A stretch of DNA of 62,389 nt from an uncultured Saprospiraceae bacterium (GTDB lineage: Bacteria > Bacteroidota > Bacteroidia > Chitinophagales > Saprospiraceae). The stretch's first letter is position 1. Each line of letters begins with the position of its first letter. The stretch is from positions 1 to 62,389 of the forward strand of contig CALLAW010000014.1 of the NCBI GenBank assembly GCA_938001865.1. The letters run 5' to 3'. The notes under the pieces were generated by a model. The model was not told the DNA's origin. It saw only the letters and a list, made by a program, of their open reading frames with translations, and searched no databases. This document shows positions 16,983 to 28,591 of the stretch, piece after piece. The position numbers and the translations under genes were made by a program.

Positions 16983-18536
16983 TTAGAGATCACCAACGGT
17001 AATACCTCTTCTCAGTCGTATCGCTTCTACCATGGGGATTTCTTTGATTTTGCTGTCAAGGTATGAGATGATATCCAGATAGATAAATGGTCGCCGAGCT
17101 ATCTTATCTCGTCGGAGTACGAGGAGTCTAGACTTGAGCTGGACAAATTCTTCTTTGACTTGACCCTTGAGCATATTGGGTGTCCTCCTGACAAACTTGA
17201 ATACTTCTCTCTGTACTGCTTGCATCTCTTTCATCTTGGATAGATAGCGATATACTGATCTGACTTGATAGCTCACGAGGCGATCATTGCCAAGGTCATA
17301 GTGTGCTATCAAGTTGAGTATCCGAGCAAAGCATTGAATGTCTTCTTTGAAGTCTGGATAGTGATGATTTGTAATTTTATTGAGATAATGGATGCAGAGA
17401 TTGAGCTCATTAGCTCCATAGTAGACACAGGCGATTTTATAGTAGAAGACGAGTCGGCGATTGAGATCCCAGGGATAGAGATCTTGGTCTAGGATCTGAG
17501 TAAGTCTCTTGACAAATGGGACACCTTCTGTGTATTGGGTATTGAGGAATATTTGATTGATTCCATGTGTATAAGAGACGAGGGCTAGTTGAGATTCTTC
17601 ATTTCGACTGAGAGTCAGTTGGTGATGAGATTGGAAGTCCCTCAGTTCATCTAATGTTGAATCGAACTGTTTGATCTTACCAGAGATGAACAGTGCATTG
17701 AGGACATTGTGTAGACCTTTGATATAGGTAGTAGTCTCAGGCTTGAGCATATCTGGATAATCATTGAAGAGCTCGACCCAGAGTCTCGCATATCCGTAAT
17801 AATTGTCAAAGTCTTGAAGCATGTGGTAGTACCACACATAGGATTGGTAGAGGTGGAGTCTTTGATAGAAGTCCATAGACTGTGACTCCTTGAGAAATTC
17901 CATATTCTGCTCCATATGGCCTTGGAGGTAGTCGATGTCCTCTTGGGTTTTGGCTAGACCTCGTTGGAGATAGATGCCGTATAGCGTAAGTGCCAGATTG
18001 GAGAGCTTGTTAGATAGGATCAGATCATGGATGACTGTCTCGGACTGATCTGCTAGCTGTGATGCACGTCTTGCCATACTGCCTGTGACATGTTGGCTTT
18101 CGATTTGTTTCTCGAAGTGTATGGCAAGGTAGAGTAATGGTTTTTTCTGGATCCGAGTAGCTATTTTTTTTACTTCATTGAGCATATTGAGGCTAGCAGT
18201 ATAGTGACCTTTGGCGTACAGCACCTTAGCGAAGTCAAATTTTTCTCTTGCCTTGATCTCCGCATATGTCTCCTTATTGTAATCTCGCATTGATCTCAGT
18301 ACCTGCTTATAGAGATTTGCCTTGACATTGGAGAGTTGAGATTTTTTTATTTGAGGGATCTCTTTCAATATTTTTTCTTCCTGATAACTGCCATATTTAT
18401 TGAGATGATCAAAAAGTAGTACGTAGATCTTTGAATCACTCCCAGTCTTATTTGACAAGAGTTTAAAGTTTCTTTTTTCACTTCGATTCATTGACAGGAT
18501 GAGATCGAGGAGATATCGTGTTTTTGCTTTTGGCAA
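16983..18536 (-). CDS. Unknown helical-repeat protein, paralogue B
   Basis: Tandem paralogue of the 15282 gene: 517 residues with the same order of segments. Shared blocks are RSEKRNFKLLSN near the N-terminus, SNVKANLYKQVLRSMR (about 75-90), FAKVLYAKGHYTASLNML (TPR-like, about 104-121), LYQSYVWYYHML (about 230-241) and a C-terminal FIYLDIISYLDSKI. No signal peptide, no transmembrane helix and no catalytic motif are visible. It is divergent from leuA, sharing a 164-bp intergenic region. The function is unknown; the TPR-like pattern suggests protein-protein binding. Confidence 0.85.
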   Translation of the reverse strand: MPKAKTRYLLDLILSMNRSEKRNFKLLSNKTGSDSKIYVLLFDHLNKYGSYQEEKILKEIPQIKKSQLSNVKANLYKQVLRSMRDYNKETYAEIKAREKFDFAKVLYAKGHYTASLNMLNEVKKIATRIQKKPLLYLAIHFEKQIESQHVTGSMARRASQLADQSETVIHDLILSNKLSNLALTLYGIYLQRGLAKTQEDIDYLQGHMEQNMEFLKESQSMDFYQRLHLYQSYVWYYHMLQDFDNYYGYARLWVELFNDYPDMLKPETTTYIKGLHNVLNALFISGKIKQFDSTLDELRDFQSHHQLTLSRNEESQLALVSYTHGINQIFLNTQYTEGVPFVKRLTQILDQDLYPWDLNRRLVFYYKIACVYYGANELNLCIHYLNKITNHHYPDFKEDIQCFARILNLIAHYDLGNDRLVSYQVRSVYRYLSKMKEMQAVQREVFKFVRRTPNMLKGQVKEEFVQLKSRLLVLRRDKIARRPFIYLDIISYLDSKIKEIPMVEAIRLRRGITVGDL

Positions 18537-18700
18537 TTGTATCTTTTATTTGTTTAAGTAATTGATAATCAAATGTATATAATTCTATTGAGAGGTTAGC
18601 AACTGTAAATGGCTTTTTTTTGAGTTGGGCTACAGTATTCCTTGCTCTTACATTTACATAGATTATTAGATTTTGACCCAATTTTCATCAATCCCATACT

Positions 18701-19858
18701 ATGGATAAGATACAGATATTTGACACGACTCTTAGAGATGGAGAGCAAGTCCCTGGCTGTAAACTCAATATGGCACAGAAGCTCAAAGTGGCTAAGGCAT
18801 TAGATGACTTAGGAGTAGATGTGATAGAAGCAGGATTTCCGATTTCAAGCCCTGGAGATTTTGCTGCTGTCCAAGCAATATCTAAGCAAACAAAAAATGC
18901 TGTCGTCTGTGGCCTGAGTAGATCAGTCGAGAAAGACATCGACTCAGCAGCCCAAGCATTGCAGTATGCATCAAGACCTCGTATCCATACAGGGATAGGT
19001 ACATCAGAGACACATATCAAGTATAAGTTTGACTCCACTCAAGATGCGATCCTCGAGAGAGCAGTCGCAGCGGTCAAGTATGCTAAGCAGTATGTCGAGG
19101 ATGTAGAGTTCTACGCAGAAGATGCCGGTAGGACTGACAATGAATATCTCGCAAGAGTCTGTCAAGCTGTAGTAGCAGCAGGAGCTACAGTACTCAATAT
19201 ACCAGATACGACTGGATATTGCTTGCCTCATGAGTATGGAGAGAAGATCAAATATCTCTACGAAAATGTCGAAGGAATAGATAAAGCAATCCTATCAACA
19301 CATTGTCATAACGACTTAGGACTCGCTACGGCTAATGCAATTGCGGGGATAGAGAATGGTGCAAGACAGATAGAGTGTACCATCAACGGGATAGGAGAGA
19401 GAGCTGGCAATACTGCTCTCGAAGAGGTGGTCATGATAATCAAGCATCGACTCAAAGGTGTATACGCTACAGATGTCAATACCCAGATGCTCAATGAGAT
19501 GAGTAGATTCGTATCGGATAGCATGTGCATGCCAGTACAACCCAATAAAGCAATCGTGGGTGATAACGCGTTTGCCCACTCGTCGGGAATCCACCAAGAT
19601 GGGGTCATCAAGAATAGAGAAAATTATGAGATTATTGATCCTAGAGAGGTGGGCATCAATCAATCTTCGATCATACTGACTGCGAGGAGCGGTAGAGCTG
19701 CACTTGCATATCGAGCTAAAGAGGTAGGTTTTGATCTGTTCAAAGATCAATTAGATATCGCTTATGGCGAATTTATCAATCTCGCTGATAAGCAGAAAGA
19801 AGTCAACAATGATGACCTCAATGTGATGTTGAGTAAGCTATTTTCAGTCTCAGTATAA
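18701..19858 (+). CDS. leuA: 2-isopropylmalate synthase, short form
   Basis: First committed step of leucine synthesis: acetyl-CoA plus 2-oxoisovalerate to 2-isopropylmalate. The TIM-barrel catalytic domain starts with [13 protein letters not shown] (about 6-18); the metal-binding [13 protein letters not shown] (about 201-213) and the GIGERAGN motif (about 230-237) follow, then HSSGIHQDG (about 289-297). At 385 residues it ends soon after the two subdomains and lacks the roughly 120-residue C-terminal regulatory domain that mediates leucine feedback in E. coli-type LeuA. Short forms are usual in Bacteroidota, so this is not a truncation. First gene of the nine-gene leu-ilv cluster. Confidence 0.95.
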   Translation: MDKIQIFDTTLRDGEQVPGCKLNMAQKLKVAKALDDLGVDVIEAGFPISSPGDFAAVQAISKQTKNAVVCGLSRSVEKDIDSAAQALQYASRPRIHTGIGTSETHIKYKFDSTQDAILERAVAAVKYAKQYVEDVEFYAEDAGRTDNEYLARVCQAVVAAGATVLNIPDTTGYCLPHEYGEKIKYLYENVEGIDKAILSTHCHNDLGLATANAIAGIENGARQIECTINGIGERAGNTALEEVVMIIKHRLKGVYATDVNTQMLNEMSRFVSDSMCMPVQPNKAIVGDNAFAHSSGIHQDGVIKNRENYEIIDPREVGINQSSIILTARSGRAALAYRAKEVGFDLFKDQLDIAYGEFINLADKQKEVNNDDLNVMLSKLFSVSV

Positions 19859-19872
19859 TTAATCAATCTTAC

Positions 19873-21252
19873 ATGAATAATCCAAAAACACTCTTCGATA
19901 AGATCTGGGATGCTCACGTCGTCAGAGAAGTTCCTGGTGATCGACAAGTATTATACATTGATCGCCATTTTATCCATGAGGTGACGAGTCCACAAGCATT
20001 TGCAGGACTGAAGGAGAGGGGGTTACCCATTTTCCGGAAGGAAAAAATCGTCGCTACTGCGGATCATAATATCCCGACAATCAATCAGCATCTCCCGATT
20101 ACTGAGCCACTCTCACGTAAGCAAGTAGATACATTGACTGACAATTGCTCGGAGTTTGATATCCCACTATTCGGTATGGGACATGACAAGCAAGGGATCG
20201 TCCACGTGATTGGCCCCGAACAGGGAATCACCAAGCCAGGAATGACTATCGTCTGTGGAGATAGTCATACCTCTACTCACGGAGCATTTGGGTCTATTGC
20301 ATTTGGGATAGGTACATCACAAGTAGAGCAAGTCATGGCAAGTCAGAGTCTTATACTTGACCGACCCAAAACGATGCGGATCACGATTGATGGCAACCTG
20401 AGTGCAGGCGTCTCAGCCAAAGATATCATCCTCTATATCATCAGTAAGCTGACTACATCTGGAGGTACAGGCTACTTCGTGGAGTATGCAGGTGAGGCAA
20501 TCAGAGCCCTCTCTATGGAAGCACGGATGACTATCTGCAATATGAGTATCGAGATGGGAGCACGTGGAGGCATGATAGCTCCAGATGATACTACCTACAC
20601 TTATGTAAATGGCAGAGAACATGCTCCCAAAGGAGATCAGTGGGATGCTGCACTAGCTTATTGGAAGACGCTATACACTGATGATGGAGCCAAGTTTGAT
20701 GCAGAGTACAACTACGATGCTGCCGATATCTCACCCATGATTACATACGGGACTAATCCAGGTATGGGGATTGCCATCAATGGTGTAGTGCCACAACTCA
20801 AAGATCACAAAGCCCTCGATTATATGGGACTCAATGAAGGAGAGTATCTCGTAGGTAAGGAAGTCCAACATGTATTCATAGGGAGCTGTACCAATGCCAG
20901 AATAGAAGATCTCAGACAAGTCGCAGACTTCGTCAAAGGAAAGCATAGAGCAGCTAATATCAAAGTCATGGTAGTGCCAGGCTCCAAAGCTGTCGAAGCT
21001 CAAGCCAAAGAAGAAGGACTCGATCAAGTCTTCCTCTCCGCTGGATTTGAACTGAGAAGTCCAGGCTGCTCAGCATGCCTAGGCATGAATGCAGATAAGA
21101 TACCAGCTGGCGAATACTGCGTCTCTACCTCCAATCGTAACTTTGAAGGTAGACAAGGACCAGGGGCAAGGACTCTACTCGCAAGCCCACTTACCGCAGC
21201 AGCTACTGCCATCTATGGCAAGATCGTCGATGTTAGACATTACCTCAGTTAA
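19873..21252 (+). CDS. leuC: 3-isopropylmalate dehydratase, large subunit
   Basis: Aconitase-family [4Fe-4S] enzyme that, with LeuD, isomerises 2- to 3-isopropylmalate. 459 residues, normal. Family marks: [15 protein letters not shown] (about 130-144) and cluster ligands in [11 protein letters not shown] (Cys near 341) and the closely spaced pair in [10 protein letters not shown] (Cys near 398 and 401). It starts 14 bp after leuA and precedes leuD by 48 bp. Confidence 0.97.
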   Translation: MNNPKTLFDKIWDAHVVREVPGDRQVLYIDRHFIHEVTSPQAFAGLKERGLPIFRKEKIVATADHNIPTINQHLPITEPLSRKQVDTLTDNCSEFDIPLFGMGHDKQGIVHVIGPEQGITKPGMTIVCGDSHTSTHGAFGSIAFGIGTSQVEQVMASQSLILDRPKTMRITIDGNLSAGVSAKDIILYIISKLTTSGGTGYFVEYAGEAIRALSMEARMTICNMSIEMGARGGMIAPDDTTYTYVNGREHAPKGDQWDAALAYWKTLYTDDGAKFDAEYNYDAADISPMITYGTNPGMGIAINGVVPQLKDHKALDYMGLNEGEYLVGKEVQHVFIGSCTNARIEDLRQVADFVKGKHRAANIKVMVVPGSKAVEAQAKEEGLDQVFLSAGFELRSPGCSACLGMNADKIPAGEYCVSTSNRNFEGRQGPGARTLLASPLTAAATAIYGKIVDVRHYLS

Positions 21253-21300
21253 CTCTCATCTCTCAATTATACCTAACCGTATCCTCAGATTACAATATCA

Positions 21301-21888
21301 ATGGAGCCAATAAATCAACTCACAAGCACAGCAGTCCCACTTCCGATAGAAGACGTGGATACAGATCAAATCATCCCAGCTAGATTTCTCAAGGCAGTGA
21401 CCAAGCATGGATTTGGTGATAACCTCTTCAGAGATTGGAGATATGACAACACAGATCAACCAATTCCAGATTTCGTATTGAATAATGATACTTATCATGG
21501 AAGCGTACTCGTGGCCGGCAAAAACTTTGGCTGTGGATCAAGTAGAGAACATGCAGCATGGGCTCTCGCTGACTACGGCTTCAAGGTAGTAATCTCTAGC
21601 TTCTTCGCTGATATCTTCAAAGGGAATGCGATGAATAATGGTATCGTGCCTATCACAGTCTCTGATGCTCAATTAGATGAAATATTCAAGTCAATAGAAG
21701 CTGATCCAGAGACACAGTTTGATCTTGATCTCAATCAACAGACACTCAAGGTAAATGGCTTAGTAATCAACTTTGATATTGATGCTTATAAGAAAGACTG
21801 TCTGATCAAAGGACATGATGATATAGACTACCTAATCAGTCTTAAGTCCGAGATTGAATCATTCGAGGCCAATCAAGTAATTTACTAA
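21301..21888 (+). CDS. leuD: 3-isopropylmalate dehydratase, small subunit
   Basis: Swivelling-domain partner of LeuC, 195 residues. It has the N-terminal [14 protein letters not shown] (about 19-32) and the substrate-binding [13 protein letters not shown] (about 74-86). It lies in the leu-ilv cluster, 38 bp before leuB. Confidence 0.97.
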   Translation: MEPINQLTSTAVPLPIEDVDTDQIIPARFLKAVTKHGFGDNLFRDWRYDNTDQPIPDFVLNNDTYHGSVLVAGKNFGCGSSREHAAWALADYGFKVVISSFFADIFKGNAMNNGIVPITVSDAQLDEIFKSIEADPETQFDLDLNQQTLKVNGLVINFDIDAYKKDCLIKGHDDIDYLISLKSEIESFEANQVIY

Positions 21889-21926
21889 CCTACTCAACCT
21901 ACACTTACAGTCTAAGAAAGAATACC

Positions 21927-23021
21927 ATGTCTAATAATCTAGAAAATATCACAGTACTCGAAGGTGACGGGATCGGCCCAGAGGTAGTAGCACAAGCCCT
22001 CAAAGTACTGGACAGAATAGGAAATAAATACCACCACAAATTTGCAGTATCCAAGCATCTTATCGGCGCTGCAGCCATAGATATCACTGGTAACCCTCTG
22101 CCAGATGAGACTACCCAAGCATGCAAGGCAAGTGATGCCGTATTGCTCGGAGCCATCGGAGATCCACGATTTGACAATGATCCCAATGCTGAGGTAAGAC
22201 CTGAGCAAGGACTACTCAAGATCAGAAAAGAACTCGGATTATTTGCCAATGTAAGGCCAGTCAAACTCTTCCCAGCACTGAGTCACCTCTCAGTACTCAA
22301 GCCTCATGTATTAGATGGTGTCGACATGGTGATCTATAGAGAGCTCACTGGAGGCATCTACTTTGGAGAGAAGTCTAGGGTAGGTGATGTCGCATCAGAT
22401 CTCTGTAAGTACGAAGCTTACGAGATAGATAGGATTGCCCGCCTAGCATTTGCGGAAGCAGGCAGAAGACGAGGTAAACTGTGTCTTATCGATAAGGCAA
22501 ATGTCCTCGATACGTCGAGGCTCTGGAGAGATAGAGTCAACAAACTCAAAGTGGAGTATCCAGATGTAGAAGTGAGCTATCTCTTTATAGATAATGCAGC
22601 CATGCAGATGATACTCAACCCGTCACAGTTTGACGTCATAGTGACATCCAACATGTTCGGAGATATCATCTCAGATGAGGCAAGTATCCTTGGTGGATCA
22701 CTGGGTATGCTACCATCATCAAGTGCAGGGACTGGGACAAGACTCTATGAGCCTGTCCATGGATCTTACCCTCAAGGAGCAGGGAAGGACATCGCCAACC
22801 CTATGGCAACTATCTTGTCAGTCGAGATGATGTTGAGAGATTTTGAGATGACTGAGGAGGCTGATGACGTACTCTCAGCGGTGAGTTATTGCATAGAGCA
22901 CGGATTACTTACACAGGACATCAACCCTGACAGCCCTATCAAGTGTAGTGAAGTTGGTGACCATATCAGTAATGCCATACTCGAGAAGAAAGTAGCTCAC
23001 GATTTTGGCGTAATTATCTAA
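21927..23021 (+). CDS. leuB: 3-isopropylmalate dehydrogenase
   Basis: NAD- and Mg-dependent oxidative decarboxylase that gives 2-oxoisocaproate, the third leucine-specific step. 364 residues. N-terminal GDGIGPEV (about 12-19); the substrate-binding arginines lie in the [21 protein letters not shown] region (about 91-110, with E92-Q93 directly before the conserved block); the C-terminal [10 protein letters not shown] and GMLPSSS motifs (about 248-270) are present. In cluster, 13 bp before ilvD. Confidence 0.96.
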   Translation: MSNNLENITVLEGDGIGPEVVAQALKVLDRIGNKYHHKFAVSKHLIGAAAIDITGNPLPDETTQACKASDAVLLGAIGDPRFDNDPNAEVRPEQGLLKIRKELGLFANVRPVKLFPALSHLSVLKPHVLDGVDMVIYRELTGGIYFGEKSRVGDVASDLCKYEAYEIDRIARLAFAEAGRRRGKLCLIDKANVLDTSRLWRDRVNKLKVEYPDVEVSYLFIDNAAMQMILNPSQFDVIVTSNMFGDIISDEASILGGSLGMLPSSSAGTGTRLYEPVHGSYPQGAGKDIANPMATILSVEMMLRDFEMTEEADDVLSAVSYCIEHGLLTQDINPDSPIKCSEVGDHISNAILEKKVAHDFGVII

Positions 23022-23034
23022 TAAGACTAAGATC

Positions 23035-24705
23035 ATGATCAATAAATATAGTAAGCACGTCACCTCTGATCCTAGTCAACCAGCTGCTAGAGCGATGCTC
23101 CACGGTATCGGGCTGACAGTCGATGATATGCGTAAGGCCCAAGTAGGGATCGCAAGTACTGGTTGGGAAGGTAATCCGTGTAACATGCATCTCAATGACT
23201 TAGCTAAGACAATCAAGGCCGGGGTCAATGCCCAAGGACTCATCGGACTCATCTATCATACAATAGGTGTAAGTGATGGCATCTCCATGGGTACCGCGGG
23301 GATGAGATACTCGCTACCGTCAAGGGATATTATCGCTGATAGTATCGAGACTGTAGCAGGAGCTCAATGGTATGATGGGATCATCGCAGTGGTCGGCTGT
23401 GATAAGAATATGCCAGGAGCTCTGATGGCACTCGGTAGGCTCAATAGACCAGGGATCATAGTCTATGGAGGGACGATAGCTCCAGGTTGTCATCTCGACA
23501 AAAAACTTGATATCGTATCCGCCTTCGAAGCATTGGGCCAAAAAGTCGCAGGTGAGATCGATGAACAGACCTATGAAGCTATCATACAGAAAGCTTGCCC
23601 TGGAGCAGGAGCATGCGGTGGGATGTATACTGCCAATACGATGGCGTCTGCAATCGAGGCAATGGGGATGGCTCTGCCGTACAATGCTTCTAACCCCGCA
23701 GAAAGTAAAAATAAACAATCCGAATTGCCATCACTAGGTGCAGCAATCAAGCACCTCTTGGAGCAAGATATCAAACCACGAGATATCGTCACCAAGAAGG
23801 CAATAGAAAATGCAGTCAGACTCATCACAGTACTCGGAGGATCTACCAATGCTGTACTCCATATCATTGCAATAGCCAAGGCATATGACATTGATTTTAC
23901 CCTAGATGATTTTCAGAGGCTCAGTGATATCACACCATTCCTCGCTGACTTGAAGCCAAGTGGTAAGTACCTGATGGAAGACCTCCACAAGATTGGTGGG
24001 ATCCCAGGTGTGATGAAGTTTATGCTCAAGCATGGCATGCTCCATGGAGATTGTATGACTGTAACAGGTAAGACTATTGAGGTTAATCTAGAGACTATCC
24101 CAGATCTGATAGACAATGATCTGCTCTCTCCTATAGATAAGCCACTCAAAGCATCTGGTCATATCAGGATACTCTATGGCAACATCGCCTCCCAAGGTGC
24201 AGTCGCTAAGATTACTGGCAAAGAAGGATTGCAATATCATGGCACTGCCAAAGTGTACGACTCGGAGGCAGCAGCCAATCTCGCTATCCAAGATGGACAA
24301 GTGACAGAGGGAGATGTTGTAGTCATTAGATATTGTGGTCCCAAAGGCGGACCTGGGATGCCAGAGATGCTCAAGCCGACAAGCCTCATCATGGGAGCAG
24401 GTCTAGGGAAGAGGGTAGCACTGATTACTGATGGTCGATTCTCAGGAGGTACTCATGGTTTTGTCGTAGGTCATATCACACCAGAAGCTTATGTGGGTGG
24501 TACGATTGCTCTACTGAGAGATGGTGATAAGATCAGCATAGATGCAGAGGCGAATACGATTACTGTAGATCTCACAGATACTGAACTCCAGCAGCGAAAG
24601 TCCGAATGGACTAGACCTCAAACACCTCTCTCAGGATTCTTGAAGAAATATAGATATACAGTATCATCTGCAAGTCAAGGATGTGTCACCGATGAATACG
24701 AATAA
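23035..24705 (+). CDS. ilvD: Dihydroxy-acid dehydratase
   Basis: Fe-S enzyme that dehydrates dihydroxy acids to the 2-oxo acids in both Val/Leu and Ile synthesis. 556 residues. Three cysteines sit in the family positions: C49 (NPCNMHLND), C122 (GCDKNMPGA) and C194 ([11 protein letters not shown]). The C-terminal [18 protein letters not shown] block is present. The next gene, ilvB, starts 3 bp after its stop. Confidence 0.97.
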   Translation: MINKYSKHVTSDPSQPAARAMLHGIGLTVDDMRKAQVGIASTGWEGNPCNMHLNDLAKTIKAGVNAQGLIGLIYHTIGVSDGISMGTAGMRYSLPSRDIIADSIETVAGAQWYDGIIAVVGCDKNMPGALMALGRLNRPGIIVYGGTIAPGCHLDKKLDIVSAFEALGQKVAGEIDEQTYEAIIQKACPGAGACGGMYTANTMASAIEAMGMALPYNASNPAESKNKQSELPSLGAAIKHLLEQDIKPRDIVTKKAIENAVRLITVLGGSTNAVLHIIAIAKAYDIDFTLDDFQRLSDITPFLADLKPSGKYLMEDLHKIGGIPGVMKFMLKHGMLHGDCMTVTGKTIEVNLETIPDLIDNDLLSPIDKPLKASGHIRILYGNIASQGAVAKITGKEGLQYHGTAKVYDSEAAANLAIQDGQVTEGDVVVIRYCGPKGGPGMPEMLKPTSLIMGAGLGKRVALITDGRFSGGTHGFVVGHITPEAYVGGTIALLRDGDKISIDAEANTITVDLTDTELQQRKSEWTRPQTPLSGFLKKYRYTVSSASQGCVTDEYE

Positions 24706-24708
24706 GAT

Positions 24709-26457
24709 ATGCCAGTAGCAACAAAGAAGACTAAAAAGAAAGCTACCCGTAAAAAGGTAACAGCAAAATCTCAGAAAATCTCTGGATCAGAGGCAGTCCT
24801 CCGATGTCTAGTAGAGGAAAATGTCGAAGTAATCTATGGTTATCCAGGTGGTGCTATCATGCCCATCTATGATGCATTGTATAAGTACTCTGATCAGATA
24901 CAGCATATCTTGACACGTCATGAGCAAGGAGCCATCCACGCAGCGCAGGGCTATGCGAGAGCTATCCGCAAGACTGGAGTTGTATTCGCTACCTCAGGTC
25001 CCGGAGCAACTAACCTTTTCACAGGATTGCTCGATGCTATGATGGACTCCACTCCACTCCTCTGTATCACAGGCCAAGTGTATAGTAATCTGCTTGGGTC
25101 TGACGCATTCCAAGAGGTAGATGTGATAGGCTGTACTACACCTATTACTAAGTGGAATATTCAAGTCACTAGAGCAGCCGATATCCCTGCTGCCATAGCT
25201 AAAGGCTTCTATGTCGCTAACTCTGGGAGACCCGGACCGGTAATTATTGATATCACTAAAGATGCTCAACTCGAGATGGTGGACTTTGCCTATAAGCCAT
25301 GTCCTGCCATTAGGAGTTACAGGCCTGTACCGATCGTGGAGAGTAAGGCAATAACAGCTGCCGCTAAATTGATCAATGAAGCTAAGCAACCGTTCATCTT
25401 GGCTGGACATGGAATCCATATTGCTGAGGCCAAATCAGAATTTCTAAAATTTGTCAACAAGACTGGTATCCCAGTAGGATGTACGATCCATGGATTGAGT
25501 ACAATACCTGACCAGCATCCACTCCACATGGGTATGCTCGGGATGCACGGCAACTACGGTCCCAATATGATGACCAATGAGTGTGATGTCTTGATCGCAA
25601 TCGGAATGAGATTTGACGATAGAGTGACTGGTAACCTCCAGAAGTATGCTAAGCAAGCCAAAGTCATACATATCGAGATCGACCCAGCAGAGATTGACAA
25701 AAATGTCAAAACCGATGTAGCTCTTATCGGTGATGCCAAAGATGTAATCAAGAAATTACATCCCAAAGTCAAAAAGAAATCTTATCCAAAATGGATGAAG
25801 AAATTTGCCGCTTGCGCTAAAAAAGAATACACAAAGGTCATTAAAAAAGATCTTAAGAAAAGAACTGATCTCCTCACAATGGGTAGAGTGATGAAAGAGG
25901 TTTCAGATCAGTCAGAAGGACAAGCTATCATCGTGACTGATGTAGGTCAGCATCAGATGATCGCAGCGAGATACTATGACTATAATGGACATGACCAATG
26001 GATCTCTTCGGGTGGAGCAGGTACGATGGGATTTGGGCTACCAGCAGCAATAGGAGCTAAGATGGCTAGACCACATGACCAAGTAGTAGCTGTGATCGGA
26101 GATGGAGGATTGCAGATGACTATCCAAGAGCTAGGAGTACTTGCCCAATGGGACGTTGCCGTCAAGATACTCCTCTTAGATAATAACTACTTGGGTATGG
26201 TCAGACAGTGGCAAGAGCTCTTCTTTGATAGAAGGTACTCATCTGTAGAGCTGCAAAATCCTGACTTCTGTAAGATCTCTGAAGGATTCGGAGTGCAGTC
26301 AAGATCAGTAGCCAACCCAAGTGAAATCAATGATGCAGTCTCCGAAATGCTGGCATCGAAGCACCCATACCTTTTGCACGTAAGTGTAGAGAAAGAAGAA
26401 AATGTCTATCCAATGATCGCCACAGGTAAGGCCGTCGACGAAATCGTATTAGAATAG
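24709..26457 (+). CDS. ilvB: Acetolactate synthase, large (catalytic) subunit
   Basis: ThDP- and FAD-dependent acetohydroxyacid synthase, first common step for Val, Leu and Ile. 582 residues. The ThDP N-domain carries the catalytic Glu in [15 protein letters not shown] (about 68-82); the ThDP/Mg motif [12 protein letters not shown] begins near residue 464, with [12 protein letters not shown] following. Odd: the first ~22 residues are a lysine-rich tail ([11 protein letters not shown]) before the conserved start at [12 protein letters not shown]; the gene's position 3 bp after ilvD leaves no better start upstream, and no ATG lies between the tail and the domain. Another Lys-rich stretch is around residues 345-390. 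ilvN follows after 3 bp. Confidence 0.96.
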   Translation: MPVATKKTKKKATRKKVTAKSQKISGSEAVLRCLVEENVEVIYGYPGGAIMPIYDALYKYSDQIQHILTRHEQGAIHAAQGYARAIRKTGVVFATSGPGATNLFTGLLDAMMDSTPLLCITGQVYSNLLGSDAFQEVDVIGCTTPITKWNIQVTRAADIPAAIAKGFYVANSGRPGPVIIDITKDAQLEMVDFAYKPCPAIRSYRPVPIVESKAITAAAKLINEAKQPFILAGHGIHIAEAKSEFLKFVNKTGIPVGCTIHGLSTIPDQHPLHMGMLGMHGNYGPNMMTNECDVLIAIGMRFDDRVTGNLQKYAKQAKVIHIEIDPAEIDKNVKTDVALIGDAKDVIKKLHPKVKKKSYPKWMKKFAACAKKEYTKVIKKDLKKRTDLLTMGRVMKEVSDQSEGQAIIVTDVGQHQMIAARYYDYNGHDQWISSGGAGTMGFGLPAAIGAKMARPHDQVVAVIGDGGLQMTIQELGVLAQWDVAVKILLLDNNYLGMVRQWQELFFDRRYSSVELQNPDFCKISEGFGVQSRSVANPSEINDAVSEMLASKHPYLLHVSVEKEENVYPMIATGKAVDEIVLE

Positions 26458-26460
26458 CCA

Positions 26461-27012
26461 ATGATGAATCAAATCAACGAATATACACTCACAGTATTCT
26501 CCGAAAATATCGAGGGAATAGGTACTCGGATTATCGGTAATATCACGAAGCGACATATCAATATCGAGAGCCTTAGTGTCTCTAAGTCGTCTATCCCTGG
26601 GATCCACAGATTTACAATAGTGGTCAATCTGACACATGATAGGGTACGCAAGCTCGTAGCTCAGATCGATAAGCAAGTAGATGTCCTCAAAGCATTCTAC
26701 TACGATAATAGTGAGATTGTTTATCAAGAGATTGCCCTTTACAAAGTGCCTGCTCAGGTATTTCACGAAAGTGAGACTTCAGAGATGTTAGTCAGGCAGC
26801 ATAATGCTCGGATACTACGCATCGAAGCTGAGTATATCGTCATAGAGAAGACAGGTCATGAGGCCGAGACTGAGGCTCTCTTCGAAGCATTGCAAGGTAT
26901 CGGTGTCTACGAGTTCGTCAGATCAGGAAGAGTAGCGATCGTAAAGCAAATGGAAAGATTAAATACCTATCTCAGTGAGATGGAAAGACTCTATGGATCA
27001 ATCGAATCATAA
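26461..27012 (+). CDS. ilvN: Acetolactate synthase, small (regulatory) subunit
   Basis: Regulatory partner of IlvB, 183 residues. An ACT domain (about 6-80: YTLTVFSENIEGIGTRIIGN, HINIESLSVSKS, HRFTIVV) binds the feedback amino acid, normally valine. The C-terminal ACT-like domain is about 90-165. Two tandem ATG codons (26461 and 26464) both serve as possible starts. With LeuA lacking its regulatory domain, this and IlvA are the visible feedback points of the pathway. Confidence 0.94.
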   Translation: MMNQINEYTLTVFSENIEGIGTRIIGNITKRHINIESLSVSKSSIPGIHRFTIVVNLTHDRVRKLVAQIDKQVDVLKAFYYDNSEIVYQEIALYKVPAQVFHESETSEMLVRQHNARILRIEAEYIVIEKTGHEAETEALFEALQGIGVYEFVRSGRVAIVKQMERLNTYLSEMERLYGSIES

Positions 27013-27088
27013 CATCTCACCATACACATCAAAGAGTAACAATAAAGACAACACCTCTTATCAACTAGAGTAGAAATAAAAAAATAAC

Positions 27089-28558
27089 ATGACAAATTAC
27101 TTCAATACACTATCACTCAGAGATCAATTGACCGAATTGGGCAAGTGCAGATTTATGGAATCTAGCGAGTTTGCCGAAGGTGTCTCAGCACTGGAAGGAA
27201 AGAAAATTGTAATCGTTGGATGCGGAGCCCAAGGACTCAATCAAGGATTGAACATGAGGGACTCTGGCCTTGACATCTCATATACACTGAGAGACGAAGC
27301 CATCCGAGATCAGAGACAATCGTATCAGAGTGCAACCCAAAACAAGTTCAAAGTAGGGACTTATCAAGAGATGATCCCAAGTGCTGATCTCGTGATCAAT
27401 CTTACCCCTGATAAGCAACACACCAATGTCGTGTCAACTGTAATGCCATTGATGAAGCAAGGAGCTACTCTCTCATACTCACACGGATTCAATATCGTGG
27501 AAGAAGGCATGAAGATTAGAGAAGACCTTACTGTAATCATGGTAGCTCCAAAGTGCCCTGGCTCAGAAGTCAGAGAAGAATATAAGAGAGGATTCGGAGT
27601 ACCTACTCTGATCGCTGTACACCCAGATAATGATCCACAGAGTAAGGGACTCGACCAAGCCAAAGCATATGCTGTAGGGACTGGAGGGCATCGAGCTGGT
27701 GTCTTGATGTCATCATTCGTAGCTGAGGTTAAGTCTGATCTGATGGGAGAGCAGACTATCCTCTGTGGTCTACTCCAGACTGGTAGCATCTTGTGCTTCG
27801 ATAAGATGGTACAGCAGGGTATTGACCCTGCATATGCCTCTAAGCTCGTCCAATACGGATGGGAAACAATCACCGAAGGTATGAAGTACGGAGGTATCAC
27901 CCATATGATGGATCGTCTCAGCAACCCAGCCAAGATCAAGGCATTTGACCTTTCAGAACAACTCAAAGATATCATGCGACCACTCTTCCAAAAACATATG
28001 GATGATATCATGACAGGTCACTTCTCTAAGACGATGATGGATGACTGGGCTGATGGAGATAAGAATCTCTTGACATGGAGAGCCGCAACAGGGGAGACAG
28101 CATTTGAGAAGACTCCAGCAAGTACTCAAGAGATAAGCGAACAGGAATACTATGATCATGGAGTCCTCATGGTTGCTATGGTGAGAGCAGGAGTCGAGCT
28201 TGCCTTCGAGACGATGACTGAGTCTGGCATCATAGGTGAGTCAGCATATTACGAATCACTGCACGAGACACCACTCATCGCTAATACGATAGCCCGCAAA
28301 AAACTCTTCGAAATGAATCGGGTCATCTCTGATACAGCTGAGTACGGTTGTTATCTATTTGACCATGCATGTAAGCCACTCTTGACACAGTTCATGGAGG
28401 GGATAGATACTGATGTGATAGGGACACCTTACGGTAAAGGTAATGCGGTGGATAATGTCAAACTCATCCAAGTCAATAAGGCACTGAGAGAGCATCCAGT
28501 AGAACTGATCGGTGCTAGACTCAGAGAGTCAATGACAGCGATGAAGCCAATAGTCTAA
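27089..28558 (+). CDS. ilvC: Ketol-acid reductoisomerase, class II (long form)
   Basis: NADPH- and Mg-dependent enzyme that converts acetolactate to dihydroxyisovalerate. 489 residues: the long form with a duplicated knotted domain, as in E. coli and plants, rather than the ~330-residue class I. Rossmann motif [12 protein letters not shown] near residues 45-56, with R-D-E following at the cofactor-specificity loop. The metal-binding segment [14 protein letters not shown] and the second-half [16 protein letters not shown] are both intact. A 76-bp gap separates it from ilvN, the largest in the cluster, with nothing recognisable in it except an A-rich leader. Confidence 0.97.
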   Translation: MTNYFNTLSLRDQLTELGKCRFMESSEFAEGVSALEGKKIVIVGCGAQGLNQGLNMRDSGLDISYTLRDEAIRDQRQSYQSATQNKFKVGTYQEMIPSADLVINLTPDKQHTNVVSTVMPLMKQGATLSYSHGFNIVEEGMKIREDLTVIMVAPKCPGSEVREEYKRGFGVPTLIAVHPDNDPQSKGLDQAKAYAVGTGGHRAGVLMSSFVAEVKSDLMGEQTILCGLLQTGSILCFDKMVQQGIDPAYASKLVQYGWETITEGMKYGGITHMMDRLSNPAKIKAFDLSEQLKDIMRPLFQKHMDDIMTGHFSKTMMDDWADGDKNLLTWRAATGETAFEKTPASTQEISEQEYYDHGVLMVAMVRAGVELAFETMTESGIIGESAYYESLHETPLIANTIARKKLFEMNRVISDTAEYGCYLFDHACKPLLTQFMEGIDTDVIGTPYGKGNAVDNVKLIQVNKALREHPVELIGARLRESMTAMKPIV

Positions 28559-28591
28559 GTCAGTCATCCAAAAAAATAAAATTAGAATAGA

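Noticed and set aside
18537-18700. T-box or leucine attenuator before leuA
   Set aside because: No T-box sequence, no Leu-codon leader peptide and no terminator/antiterminator pair could be found.
19316-19750. 144-codon minus-strand frame inside leuA
   Set aside because: Antisense to a conserved enzyme; no start context, no domain.
18701-19858. leuA seemed truncated (385 residues)
   Set aside because: The catalytic part is complete and short LeuA forms are usual in Bacteroidota; not scored as a pseudogene.
27364-28011. 215-codon open frame on the minus strand
   Set aside because: Fully antisense to ilvC, whose plus-strand frame is highly conserved; the translation has no recognisable domain and is a codon-pattern shadow.
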